Below are positions 30,363 through 38,704 of a stretch of DNA of 64,000 nucleotides, one piece after another. Positions within the stretch are counted from its first letter, which is position 1. Every line of letters starts with the position of its first letter. A model generated the notes under the pieces. The model did not search any database and had not been told where the DNA came from. It worked only from the letters and a program-made list of their open reading frames with translations. The DNA is from Bin55 sp964572845 (GTDB lineage Bacteria; Pseudomonadota; Gammaproteobacteria; Pseudomonadales; Azotimanducaceae), in the NCBI GenBank assembly GCA_964572845.1, contig CAZNFX010000008.1, positions 62,001 to 126,000 of the forward strand, read 5' to 3'. The position numbers were made by a program, and so were the translations under genes.

Positions 30363-30827
30363 GTGCCCCTTCACATCATTTTGTATCAGCCGGAAATTCC
30401 TCCAAACACAGGGAACGTAATTCGATTGGCTGCCAACACCGGTTCGACTCTCACATTGGTTGCTCCGTTAGGTTTTGAACTCGCTGACGCCAAACTCAAG
30501 CGCGCAGGACTCGACTATCGAGAGTGGGCAGATGTGAAGGTGTGCGACTCACTCGACACTGCATTGAAGTCCGCAAATTTGAGTCGAGTGTTTGCCTTTA
30601 CCACGAAAGCAAGACGAATCTACTCCGACATTGATTATCAAGAAAACGATGTCTTGCTGTTTGGACCTGAGACCCGAGGACTGCCATCCCATGTCAGGGA
30701 GAGGTTCAAAAATCGGTGTGTACGCATCCCCATGCTTCCGAATTCACGGAGCATGAACTTGTCGAATTCTGTGGCAGTTGCCGTGTATGAAGCGTGGCGC
30801 CAAATCCACTACGACGGATTTAGTTGA
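30363..30827 (+). CDS. trmL: tRNA (cytidine/uridine-34 2'-O)-methyltransferase TrmL
   Basis: A SPOUT-class SAM methyltransferase that 2'-O-methylates the wobble base of certain leucine tRNAs. 154 aa. The three SPOUT motifs are EIPPNTGNVIRLAANTG, LLFGPETRGLP and IPMLPNSRSMNLSNSVAV, which form the trefoil knot. Start GTG with no strong Shine-Dalgarno. It lies behind the PP-loop/TusA genes, so three wobble-position functions may be grouped. Its end overlaps the convergent secB gene by 8 bp. Confidence 0.95.
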   Translation: MPLHIILYQPEIPPNTGNVIRLAANTGSTLTLVAPLGFELADAKLKRAGLDYREWADVKVCDSLDTALKSANLSRVFAFTTKARRIYSDIDYQENDVLLFGPETRGLPSHVRERFKNRCVRIPMLPNSRSMNLSNSVAVAVYEAWRQIHYDGFS

Positions 30828-31290
30828 GTACCTCATCGAGAGGCGGCGACTTTGACAGTCCGAGCTGACGCTCGTGCATCGCCTGCTGAATCAAGTTTTC
30901 GAGATTTACCGGAGCTACCGCAAACGCGGGAAAGGTACCTTTGACAGCCACGCTGTCGATGGCTTCACGCGCATAGGGAAACAACAGATTGGGACATTCC
31001 ACAGTAAGGATGCGGTTCCTATCAACTCCATCAGCAACGGCGAATACACCAGCTTGCTCGACAGATATCTTGCATGCTGTGCGGGCCCCAAGTTCAGCCC
31101 GCAGGTTCAATTTCATGACCACTTCAAACCTGGGATCGTCTAATTTTCTGTGACTTACTTCGATCTCGAGCTTGACTTGCGGCTTCCATTTCAACTCGAA
31201 GAGCTCTGGAACATCGCCTGGCTCGAAACTAAGTTTGCGTAGGTAAATGCGTTCGACTGTATAGTCGGATTTGATACTCGTCCCAGCCAA
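30820..31290 (-). CDS. secB: Protein-export chaperone SecB
   Basis: A cytoplasmic chaperone that keeps preproteins unfolded and delivers them to SecA. 156 aa from the TTG at 31290, close to the E. coli length. Family segments are RIYLRKLSFEPGDVPELF, EVVMKLNLRAELGARTA and CPNLLFPYAREAIDSV, then GTFPAFAVAPVNLENL. The open frame extends to 31344 inside the rhodanese gene, but TTG at 31290 lies 4 nt after the rhodanese stop with AAGGG upstream. E. coli has grxC between the rhodanese gene and secB; here it is missing. Confidence 0.95.
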   Translation of the reverse strand: MAGTSIKSDYTVERIYLRKLSFEPGDVPELFELKWKPQVKLEIEVSHRKLDDPRFEVVMKLNLRAELGARTACKISVEQAGVFAVADGVDRNRILTVECPNLLFPYAREAIDSVAVKGTFPAFAVAPVNLENLIQQAMHERQLGLSKSPPLDEVLN

Positions 31291-31294
31291 CTTT

Positions 31295-31711
31295 CTAACC
31301 CTTTTCGACAGGCATGTTCTCGTTGCGCCACTCCAAGAGTCCACCGCGCAACTTGGCTACTTTTTCGAATCCAGCCTTCTTCAACATTGTTCCGGCCAAG
31401 CTTGAATGCTGGCCCATTTTGCAGGCCACAATGACTGGCGATGTCTTGTACTTCTCCAATTCCTTTAGACGCGATTGCAGCGACGCGATTGGGATGTTCA
31501 TTGCTTTAGGAATGTGACCTTCCGAGTACTCCTTCGTATCTCGAATATCCAGAACGACTGCACTCTCTCGGTTCATTAGGTTGACCAGCTCCTGCGATGT
31601 CACGGTCTTGCCTCCTCGCTTAACCTCGTTGCGGACGAAAAGCACGATTAAAACGAGGAAAGTCCCAACCAGCAACGGATGGTTTCCAATGAAAGTAACA
31701 AGCTCAGACAA
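31295..31711 (-). CDS. Membrane-anchored rhodanese-like protein (YibN family)
   Basis: 138 aa: an N-terminal membrane span (HPLLVGTFLVLIVLFV, about residues 11-26) and a cytoplasmic rhodanese domain with VVLDIRDTKEYSEGHIPKA. The active-site loop has Cys in ACKMGQHSS, so sulfur transfer is possible. The start codon is TTG; no ATG or GTG is nearby. It lies immediately upstream of secB and divergent from gpmI, as yibN does in E. coli. YibN has been linked to membrane protein biogenesis; the exact role is uncertain. Confidence 0.9.
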   Translation of the reverse strand: MSELVTFIGNHPLLVGTFLVLIVLFVRNEVKRGGKTVTSQELVNLMNRESAVVLDIRDTKEYSEGHIPKAMNIPIASLQSRLKELEKYKTSPVIVACKMGQHSSLAGTMLKKAGFEKVAKLRGGLLEWRNENMPVEKG

Positions 31712-31807
31712 GCGAAAAAAATCAGGTAGCTTTAACTATCGCAATTATAGAAAGCCTTATTGGCGAATTATCTAAAATCGGGTTCTACATACTGCATTCG
31801 CTGCTAC

Positions 31808-33358
31808 TTGACAACAACGCTTCTAATAGTCTTGGACGGATGGGGCCACGGAGAGCCAGGACCCTTCAACGCGATCAGCGTGGCCAAGACTCCTGTATGG
31901 GATCACCACTGGGCCAATTCTCCACACACCCTTCTGGCTTGTTCCGGAGCTGATGTCGGATTACCCGCGGGCCAGATGGGCAACTCCGAAGTTGGTCATA
32001 TGGCTATCGGAGCAGGACGCGTTGTTGACCAGGACTTGACGCGTATCGACAAGTCCATAGATGCTCGTACATTCTTCACAAATCCGGTTTTGACTAAAAC
32101 CTTAGCAAAGGCAGGGGTCGGCGGACATGTCCACGTCTTGGGTCTGCTGTCTCCTGGAGGCGTTCACAGTCACCAAGATCAAATCCGGTCGCTTGTCGAG
32201 CATCTAGCGGCTTCCTCGGTACCTACATCGCTTCATGCATTTCTGGACGGACGAGATACACCACCTCAATGCGCATTGCAGTCGCTCGCATCGTTTGAAG
32301 CTGAGTTTGCCGAACACCCAAACGCTGGAATAGCATCGATCTGCGGTCGCTACTACGCCATGGACCGAGACGAGAGATGGCTCCGAACCAAGTGCGCCTT
32401 CGACATGCTGCTTGGGTCGGCGGGCGTGTTTAAAGCCAAAGATTCCATCGCTGCACTTGAAGCTGCATACGAACGCGGCGAAACCGATGAATTTGTGCAG
32501 CCTACCCATACGGATCGGTTTGCGCCGATACAGGATGGGGACATCGTGGTATTCATGAATTTTCGTGCTGATCGTGCGCGGCAACTTTCAAGAGCGTTCG
32601 TGCTCGATGACTTTCAAGACTTCGTCAGGTCCGGCAGACCAGCATTGAGCCAGTTCGTCACATTGACTACGTATGCAAAGGACATCAACTCTGGCGACTC
32701 ATCCGTGCCGGTAGCAACTTTGTTTCAAACGCCACAGCTGCACAACACGTTAGGGGAATGCGTGGCCAATGCCGATCTAACGCAACTGCGCATCGCCGAA
32801 TCGGAAAAATCGGCACACGTAACCTATTTCTTTTCAGGCGGAGTCGAGCATGAGTTCAAGGGGGAGTGCCGGCGTATCTTGGACTCGCCACGAGTCTCCA
32901 CCTATGACTTAGACCCAAGAATGAGTGCCGACGCCATAACCGACGAAATCGTCAAATCCTTGGCAGCAGACGAATTTTCGGTCGTGATCTGCAACTTTGC
33001 GAATGGCGACATGGTTGGACACACAGGAAATTTCGCAGCTGCCGTTGCAGCTGTCGAATGCATAGACGAATGCTTGGGAAGAGTTCTGGATGCTTGCGGA
33101 CAAACTGGCTCAGATTGCTTCGTAACAGCCGATCATGGCAATGTGGAAAGCATGTATAGCCACGAGAGTGATCAGCCCGACACTGCTCACACGAACAACC
33201 TCGTACCTCTCCTGTATGTGGGTTCCAAAGACATAGAACTATCGGGACCTGGTTCTCTCATCGACATTGCACCGACCATGTTGGACCTGATGTCCCTCCC
33301 CATTCCGAAAGAAATGACTGGTAAGTCACTAGCCTGCAGAAAAAACATTGCTAAATGA
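31808..33358 (+). CDS. gpmI: 2,3-bisphosphoglycerate-independent phosphoglycerate mutase
   Basis: Interconverts 3- and 2-phosphoglycerate in glycolysis and gluconeogenesis, using two Mn ions. 516 aa. LIVLDGWGHGEPGPFNAI begins the phosphatase-like domain. The phosphoserine is in GQMGNSEVGHMAIGAGR. Metal ligands occur in NFANGDMVGHTG and TADHGNVE. No ATG precedes the first conserved strand; I choose TTG at 31808 (LTTTLLIVLDG), with another TTG at 31760 possible. Neither has a clear Shine-Dalgarno. The C-terminus (GKSLACRKN) fits the family. Followed by envC as in E. coli. Confidence 0.95.
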   Translation: MTTTLLIVLDGWGHGEPGPFNAISVAKTPVWDHHWANSPHTLLACSGADVGLPAGQMGNSEVGHMAIGAGRVVDQDLTRIDKSIDARTFFTNPVLTKTLAKAGVGGHVHVLGLLSPGGVHSHQDQIRSLVEHLAASSVPTSLHAFLDGRDTPPQCALQSLASFEAEFAEHPNAGIASICGRYYAMDRDERWLRTKCAFDMLLGSAGVFKAKDSIAALEAAYERGETDEFVQPTHTDRFAPIQDGDIVVFMNFRADRARQLSRAFVLDDFQDFVRSGRPALSQFVTLTTYAKDINSGDSSVPVATLFQTPQLHNTLGECVANADLTQLRIAESEKSAHVTYFFSGGVEHEFKGECRRILDSPRVSTYDLDPRMSADAITDEIVKSLAADEFSVVICNFANGDMVGHTGNFAAAVAAVECIDECLGRVLDACGQTGSDCFVTADHGNVESMYSHESDQPDTAHTNNLVPLLYVGSKDIELSGPGSLIDIAPTMLDLMSLPIPKEMTGKSLACRKNIAK

Positions 33359-33371
33359 GTTGAGAATTCGA

Positions 33372-34544
33372 ATGCTCGCTCGATCGGAGAGTTCCCAAAC
33401 GTATCGACTTGCGCTACTCGCGATCCTGCTGATTCTCCTGCCCCAGCCGTTGGCGCAAAGTCAGGACAAGAACGTGCAGGACCGCCTAACGGAGGTCCTA
33501 GAGGAGCTTAACTCTAAGCAAGATTGGATTGGACAAGCCGACCGCAGGGTGCGTGACCTGCAAGAGTCCGTACGAGTATCCGATAAAGAGGTAGCCGATG
33601 CTGGTTTGCGGATAGCTGAACTGCAGGAAAACATTTCCAAATTGGAACGCCGTATTGAAGACCAAGAAACGCAAGCCATTGAGTTTAGGGATAAGTTGGC
33701 GTCTTTGACCTCGTCTGTCAAGTGGCATATAAATCTCGCCTATCGATTGCAGCGCAAACATTGGTTGAGAGCTTTCTTCGAACAGGAAAGCGTAGAGAAG
33801 AATGATCGTTACATCCGCTACCACCGATACTTCGCGAACTCAAAGACCGATTCCATTCAAGATTTTTCGAAACTGCTAAATGAGCTTCAAGCGGTCATCG
33901 TTGGGTTGCGCAACGACCACGAAACGCTAGGAGCTCACGAAGCACAATGGGCAAACCAAAGAGCTCACTACAACGAACAAAGCGAGTCGCGGAGAGTTCA
34001 GATTGCAAAACTTAATTCCGAAATTACCGATGCACAGCAAGAGCTGGACAAACTCCTCGAAGACCGGCAACGGTTAGAGAGCCTACTTGCCGAAATCGAG
34101 CTCGCATCCGAGTCTCCACTCAACGACTCCGATGAACAAATCGCATCGATCGATCCCTCCAAATTGCCATGGCCAACCCAAGGGAGAGTACTGGTTGACT
34201 TTGGCGACTCTAGGGCGGACGGTCGCCTTAAGTGGCAAGGTGTGCACATCTCCTCGGAAACCGGTTCAGACGTGGTAGCAGTAGTTCCGGGAAAGGTAGT
34301 CTTCGCGGACTGGTTGCGCGGATTTGGAATGATGATTGTCGTTGATCACGGTAATGAGCTAATGTCGGTCTACGGCTATTGCGACACTCTACTCGCAAGT
34401 TTCGGAGACAATGTGGAAGCGGGTGAGACGATCGCAACCGTTGGTCAGAGTGGAGGCCAAACGGTTCCCGGACTTTATTTCGAAGTGCGTTCCAAAGGCA
34501 AGTCGATCGATCCCATCGATTGGCTAGAAGGAGAGGATCCCTAG
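33372..34544 (+). CDS. envC: Murein hydrolase activator EnvC
   Basis: A periplasmic activator of septal amidases during cell separation. 390 aa: signal peptide about residues 1-30 (LALLAILLILLPQPLAQS), a long coiled coil (about 35-245), and a C-terminal LytM (M23) domain (VLVDFGDSRADGRLKWQG through LYFEVRSKGKSIDPIDWL). The LytM zinc residues are not conserved (no HxH pair; LYFEVR in place of LHFEI), as expected for a non-catalytic activator. Start ATG 33372; the frame overlaps gpmI if read from an upstream TTG. Confidence 0.92.
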   Translation: MLARSESSQTYRLALLAILLILLPQPLAQSQDKNVQDRLTEVLEELNSKQDWIGQADRRVRDLQESVRVSDKEVADAGLRIAELQENISKLERRIEDQETQAIEFRDKLASLTSSVKWHINLAYRLQRKHWLRAFFEQESVEKNDRYIRYHRYFANSKTDSIQDFSKLLNELQAVIVGLRNDHETLGAHEAQWANQRAHYNEQSESRRVQIAKLNSEITDAQQELDKLLEDRQRLESLLAEIELASESPLNDSDEQIASIDPSKLPWPTQGRVLVDFGDSRADGRLKWQGVHISSETGSDVVAVVPGKVVFADWLRGFGMMIVVDHGNELMSVYGYCDTLLASFGDNVEAGETIATVGQSGGQTVPGLYFEVRSKGKSIDPIDWLEGEDP

Positions 34545-34606
34545 TTCACGACCTGCTACAGCAGTCTTGTTATCCAGAAGTGTGAATCGAATCTTGGCGA
34601 TAGTTG

Positions 34607-35353
34607 CTAGTGTGCGAGTTGGGCTTCAAGTATTGCGATGGCTTGGCGGCAGTCGATAGTGCCCTCATAGAGTGCGGTGCCGCAAATGACTCCGATCAGC
34701 TGCGGGAAATTCGCCGAAATTCGAGCAAGAGCTTCCAGATCGCTCGCACCGCGCACTCCTCCGGACGCAATTACCGAAACCTTGGAGCCTCGAATCACAC
34801 TAAGTATCGAATCCAAATTGACACCTACTTGCATGCCATCTCGTTCCACATCGGTACAAACGATTGCGAAGAGCGGGGTTGCTAGGAATTCCTCAATAGT
34901 TTCGGCCATCGTGGCGTCTGCAACACGATTCCAACCGTGGATTAGCACTTTGTCGCCGCGTATGTCGAGTGCCAATGCAAGCCTTCCTGGGTGCGCTAGG
35001 GCAATCTTGAGGAACCGGGTGCGTTGCTCCAGCGCAAATGTACCCACAACTACCTGTGCAATCCCTTGCTCAAGCCAAAGTTCGACATCCTCTTCGCTAC
35101 GGATTCCGCCACCTAGCTGAACCGGTACGTCTCCGCTCACTGACAGTATTGAGTGAACAGCGTCCCTGTTGACACTCATGCCACCGATTGCACCATCCAA
35201 ATCAACAACATGCAATCGACGGGCACCACACTCAATCCAATGCTTTGCTATTTCGGCAGGTTCGCTTCCGTAGACTGTAGCTGTTTCCAATACACCTTTC
35301 TTGAGACGTACACAACTCCCGTTGTGCAAGTCAATGGCAGGAATCAGTTGCAT
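34607..35353 (-). CDS. hisA: Phosphoribosylformimino-5-aminoimidazole carboxamide ribotide isomerase
   Basis: Amadori rearrangement of ProFAR to PRFAR in histidine biosynthesis. 248 aa TIM-barrel. The first catalytic Asp is in LIPAIDLHNGSCVRLKKG; the second half has ASGGVRGASDLEAL and the phosphate-binding GVICGTALYEGTI. It lies 26 bp downstream of hisB on the same strand. hisH, usually between these genes, and hisF, usually behind hisA, are not here, so the pathway is split over at least two loci. Convergent with envC. Confidence 0.96.
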   Translation of the reverse strand: MQLIPAIDLHNGSCVRLKKGVLETATVYGSEPAEIAKHWIECGARRLHVVDLDGAIGGMSVNRDAVHSILSVSGDVPVQLGGGIRSEEDVELWLEQGIAQVVVGTFALEQRTRFLKIALAHPGRLALALDIRGDKVLIHGWNRVADATMAETIEEFLATPLFAIVCTDVERDGMQVGVNLDSILSVIRGSKVSVIASGGVRGASDLEALARISANFPQLIGVICGTALYEGTIDCRQAIAILEAQLAH

Positions 35354-35379
35354 GTAGGAGTAGCAAGTGCGATCTAGTG

Positions 35380-36018
35380 CTAAAGAACACCTTTGGTGGA
35401 TGGAACTCCAGGTATTCCTTGATCAACGACTAGAGCTTTACGAATCGCGCGGCCAAACGCCTTAAATATGGATTCTGCTTGGTGGTGCGCATTGCGTCCG
35501 CGCAAATTGTCGATGTGCAAGCCAACATAACTGTGGTTGACGAATCCCTGAAAGAACTCGCGCAACAGGTCGACATCGAAATCGCCAATTCGAGGACGCG
35601 TGTATTGGACGTTGTAGGTCAAAGAAGGGCGACCACAGAAGTCGACAACTACCCTTGAAAGAGATTCGTCCAGCGGCACATAGGCGTGACCGAACCGTGT
35701 CAATCCTTTCTTGTCGCCAAGTGCTTGAGCAAGTGCTTGTCCAATAGAAATTCCAACATCTTCGACGGTGTGGTGAGCATCGACTTCCAAGTCTCCCCGC
35801 GCCTGCACGGACAAGTCAAGCATGCCATGGCGTGCGAATTGGTCCAGCATGTGATCGAAGAACGGCAGCCCAGTCGAACAATCGGACTGTCCCGATCCAT
35901 CTACGTCGATGTCAACGGTTACTTCCGTTTCCAGAGTTTGGCGGTTTATAGAACTAGCCCTCTCGCCAGACACGCTCACAATCCAATAGCCAGGTTCGCC
36001 GATTGTATATTGCGACAT
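35380..36018 (-). CDS. hisB: Imidazoleglycerol-phosphate dehydratase
   Basis: Converts imidazole glycerol phosphate to imidazole acetol phosphate. The monofunctional form, without a histidinol-phosphatase domain. 212 aa from the ATG; homology begins only at about residue 19 (ERASSINRQTLETEVTV), so GTG codons at 35979 or 35973 are plausible starts too. Manganese ligand motifs are FFDHMLDQFARHG, EVDAHHTVEDVG and NAHHQAESIFKAFGRAI. It is the first gene of a two-gene unit with hisA. Confidence 0.95.
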   Translation of the reverse strand: MSQYTIGEPGYWIVSVSGERASSINRQTLETEVTVDIDVDGSGQSDCSTGLPFFDHMLDQFARHGMLDLSVQARGDLEVDAHHTVEDVGISIGQALAQALGDKKGLTRFGHAYVPLDESLSRVVVDFCGRPSLTYNVQYTRPRIGDFDVDLLREFFQGFVNHSYVGLHIDNLRGRNAHHQAESIFKAFGRAIRKALVVDQGIPGVPSTKGVL

Positions 36019-36064
36019 CTAACGAAGGTGTAGGACAGTTGCAGACAATCCAGTCTTGGAAGCA

Positions 36065-36460
36065 CTAGAGTCTGTCGAGCAGACTTCCATATGGCAGAAA
36101 ACGATTTGTGGAGTGTTCTCTAATCCAGCTAGTCAATTCCTGACAGAAGCTTCCACGTGCACGAAGGACACTCACCAACGGGATGACAGGAGACTTCGCG
36201 CCACAATCGAATCCTGAGTACTGCTCCTCACACAAAGCTAGCACTTTGATCCAATTGACTATGGTTGCATCGTCAACCATTTCGACGAACTGCTTCCAAT
36301 CCGCTGGTTTAGCAATGAGTGCTGCACGAAGAATCGCCTGATCCTCTTGTGACAACTGTAGCTTGCTACCCTTCCGCTGTTGCCAGGCGTTGACTAATAT
36401 GTCGCGATGATCGTCTCCTAGGGAAACTGAACGAGGGTCCCACTGTTCTACGTCCGTCAT
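36065..36460 (-). CDS. Conserved-looking hypothetical protein
   Basis: 131 aa, mostly helical by composition, with no signal peptide, membrane span or motif I recognise. Pieces that look folded are LSQEDQAILRAALIAKPADW and VEMVDDATIVNWIKVLALCE. It lies head to head with mutY, with only 2 bp between the two annotated ATG codons, and its end is 47 bp from hisB on the same strand, so it may belong to a hisB-hisA transcript. Function unknown. Confidence 0.6.
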   Translation of the reverse strand: MTDVEQWDPRSVSLGDDHRDILVNAWQQRKGSKLQLSQEDQAILRAALIAKPADWKQFVEMVDDATIVNWIKVLALCEEQYSGFDCGAKSPVIPLVSVLRARGSFCQELTSWIREHSTNRFLPYGSLLDRL

Positions 36461-36462
36461 AG

Positions 36463-37602
36463 ATGAATGCTCCTAGTCGAGCTCTGCTTGGTGCATTGGC
36501 TATCCTACACTCCAGTATTGCACACGAACTACAAAGTAGATTGGACTGGCTAGCCTCTAAACTGTTGAACTGGGCACGAATCCACGGTCGCACGCACTTG
36601 CCCTGGCAATCCAATCGCACTCCGTATCGTGTGTGGGTGGCCGAAGTCATGCTGCAACAGACTCAGGTCAGTACAGTTGCCTCCCACTACGATCGGTTCC
36701 TTCAGCGGTTTCCGTCAATTCCGGACCTAGCCGCTTCAGCGGAGAACGATGTCCTTCACGCTTGGGCTGGCTTAGGCTATTACCGACGAGCATTGCGCTT
36801 GCATCAAGCCGCGAAGCATGTCGTCGAACGATTTGAAGGTGAAGTCCCCAACTCTCTGGATGGTCTGTGCTCGCTTCCTGGCATAGGTCGGTCGACGGCA
36901 GGAGCAATTCTCTCCTGCGCTTTCGACATTTCCGCACCAATACTGGATGCGAATGTACGACGCATCTTGTCTAGATTCCATGCTGTGAACGGTCCACCAG
37001 ACACCAAGATTCCCGATTCCCATCTGTGGAACTTGGCAATCCAGCACACACCTAGCTGCAGCGCGGCACGCTATACGCAGGCGATCATGGATTTTGGGTC
37101 GAGACAGTGTGTGCGTTCTGCGCCGGACTGCGACAGCTGTCCCTTGCAGCAGCGATGTGCAGCTTTCCTGAACCAAGAAGTGCATCTGTTCCCCAATCGC
37201 TCAATGGCCAAACAAGTTGAGGTGATGAAGCGACCATTGGTGATTCTCGACGTCGAAGGTTCTTGCCTTCTACAACAGCTAGACGAATCGGGCACCTATG
37301 CAAGATTGTGGGATACCCCAACTCTGTCCGAAGATTCGAGTAGCGAATTAGTGCTTGAGAACCTTGGACTGCCACTTGATTGTGTAGATATCCGCAATTG
37401 CGCTAACCTAGAGCCGTACAGGATTTCAAATCAACGTATTACGGAGAAAACAACGCTAGCCCAATATTGTGTTGAGGCAGGCGAACTGGGGGCAACAACG
37501 AAGGCTTGCTGGTACAAGAACGACACTCAAACTCCGCTTGCTATGTCGGTCAAGACGAAAAAACGAATAGACTTGGCAAAAGGGAAACCGGAGGAACAGT
37601 GA
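36463..37602 (+). CDS. mutY: Adenine DNA glycosylase MutY
   Basis: Removes adenine mispaired with 8-oxoguanine. 379 aa. The catalytic Glu is in VAEVMLQQTQVSTV, and the helix-hairpin-helix is LPGIGRSTAGAILSCAFD. The catalytic Asp is in APILDANVRRILSR. The 4Fe-4S cluster cysteines follow the C-x6-C-x2-C-x5-C pattern in CVRSAPDCDSCPLQQRC. The C-terminal NUDT1-like 8-oxoG recognition domain is shorter and diverged. About 20 extra N-terminal residues before the usual start suggest initiation may be further downstream than 36463. The stop overlaps the yggX start (GTGA). Confidence 0.94.
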   Translation: MNAPSRALLGALAILHSSIAHELQSRLDWLASKLLNWARIHGRTHLPWQSNRTPYRVWVAEVMLQQTQVSTVASHYDRFLQRFPSIPDLAASAENDVLHAWAGLGYYRRALRLHQAAKHVVERFEGEVPNSLDGLCSLPGIGRSTAGAILSCAFDISAPILDANVRRILSRFHAVNGPPDTKIPDSHLWNLAIQHTPSCSAARYTQAIMDFGSRQCVRSAPDCDSCPLQQRCAAFLNQEVHLFPNRSMAKQVEVMKRPLVILDVEGSCLLQQLDESGTYARLWDTPTLSEDSSSELVLENLGLPLDCVDIRNCANLEPYRISNQRITEKTTLAQYCVEAGELGATTKACWYKNDTQTPLAMSVKTKKRIDLAKGKPEEQ

Positions 37603-37871
37603 CTCGGACAGTATTCTGTCGCAAATTTGGCAAGGAATTGCCAGGTTTTGACACTCCTCCGATTCCAGGTCCATTAGGTCAGGACATCTACGACCATGTG
37701 TCCATTCAAGCTTGGACAGAGTGGCAAGAACTGCAGAAGATGTTGATCAATGAGCATCATCTATCACTTCAGGACTTGAGCGCTAGACGATATCTGATGG
37801 ATCAAATGAAGAAGTTCTTCCAAAATGAGGAGGTCGATAAACCGAGCGGCTACGTCCCACCATCGACTTGA
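37599..37871 (+). CDS. yggX: Fe(2+)-trafficking/oxidative damage protection protein YggX
   Basis: A small cytoplasmic protein that protects iron-sulfur clusters from oxidative damage. 90 aa beginning (V)TRTVFCRKFGKELPGFD, with the conserved Cys7. GGAGGAA just upstream makes GTG at 37599 the start, inside the mutY stop. The family length and the PSGYVPP end agree. The mutY-yggX pair is a standard gammaproteobacterial order, and both respond to oxidative DNA or iron damage. Confidence 0.96.
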   Translation: MTRTVFCRKFGKELPGFDTPPIPGPLGQDIYDHVSIQAWTEWQELQKMLINEHHLSLQDLSARRYLMDQMKKFFQNEEVDKPSGYVPPST

Positions 37872-37942
37872 CGTCTCTCCTGTGACAGTCCAATTCGCGA
37901 GCGCTGTCAGAAGTCTCAATGTAGCCGGCAATAGGAAATGCA

Positions 37943-38665
37943 ATGCCAACACTAAATTTTGACAAGGTATCTATTCACTACGAGATCTATGGAGATGGAT
38001 TCCCCATTCTTTTATTTGCTCCAGGAGGAATGAGATCCGCCATTTCGTTTTGGCAGGGCAGCGAATGGAACCCCATAGATGCATTGAAACCGAACTTCAA
38101 AGTCATTGCTATGGATCAGCGAAATGCAGGTTCGTCGAAAGCGCCCGTCAGCGCGAGCAATGGCTGGTCCGACTATACAAATGACCACATTGCTTTGCTA
38201 GACCACCTAGAAATAGAGAAAACCCATTTGTTGGGCGGGTGCATTGGTGGACCCTATTGCTTCGGAGTCATACAAGCCGCACCGGAGCGAGTATGCTCGG
38301 CTGTTCTCCAACAACCAATCGGAGAGGAGAACAACCGCGATCTGTTCTATTCAATGTTTGATGCGTGGGCTGATGCAATAAAGGCAGACCACCCAGAAGC
38401 ATCTCAACTCGACTGGGACAGCTTCCGCGGAAATATGTTCAATCAGAGGTTTCTCTACAACACCTCACGCGACTTTGTCCGGGAGTGCAAGACGCCGCTT
38501 CTGGTGCTGATGGGCTCCGACCCCTATCATCCTGAGAGTGTTTCACGGGAAATTGCGGACTTGGCCCCCAATGTCAGGTTGATCGAGAAATGGAAGAGTC
38601 CCTCCTCGGACAATACGATCGAGCAAGTGCAATCGTTTCTGCACGCTCACACACCATCGAGTTGA
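37943..38665 (+). CDS. Alpha/beta hydrolase with cysteine at the nucleophile position
   Basis: 240 aa, an alpha/beta-hydrolase fold: oxyanion region LLFAPGGMRSAISFW, then VIAMDQRNAGSS, the nucleophile elbow LLGGCIGGPYCFG, and the acid strand VLMGSDPYHPES. The elbow has Cys where most family members have Ser (G-x-S-x-G), as in dienelactone hydrolase. The expected catalytic His after the last strand is not seen; WKSPSSDNTIEQV occupies that position. It may be a modified or non-classical hydrolase. It stands alone 71 bp after yggX. Confidence 0.82.
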   Translation: MPTLNFDKVSIHYEIYGDGFPILLFAPGGMRSAISFWQGSEWNPIDALKPNFKVIAMDQRNAGSSKAPVSASNGWSDYTNDHIALLDHLEIEKTHLLGGCIGGPYCFGVIQAAPERVCSAVLQQPIGEENNRDLFYSMFDAWADAIKADHPEASQLDWDSFRGNMFNQRFLYNTSRDFVRECKTPLLVLMGSDPYHPESVSREIADLAPNVRLIEKWKSPSSDNTIEQVQSFLHAHTPSS

Positions 38666-38704
38666 CAATCAGTCACGGTGTGCATGTCTGGTCAACCCTG
38701 CTAA

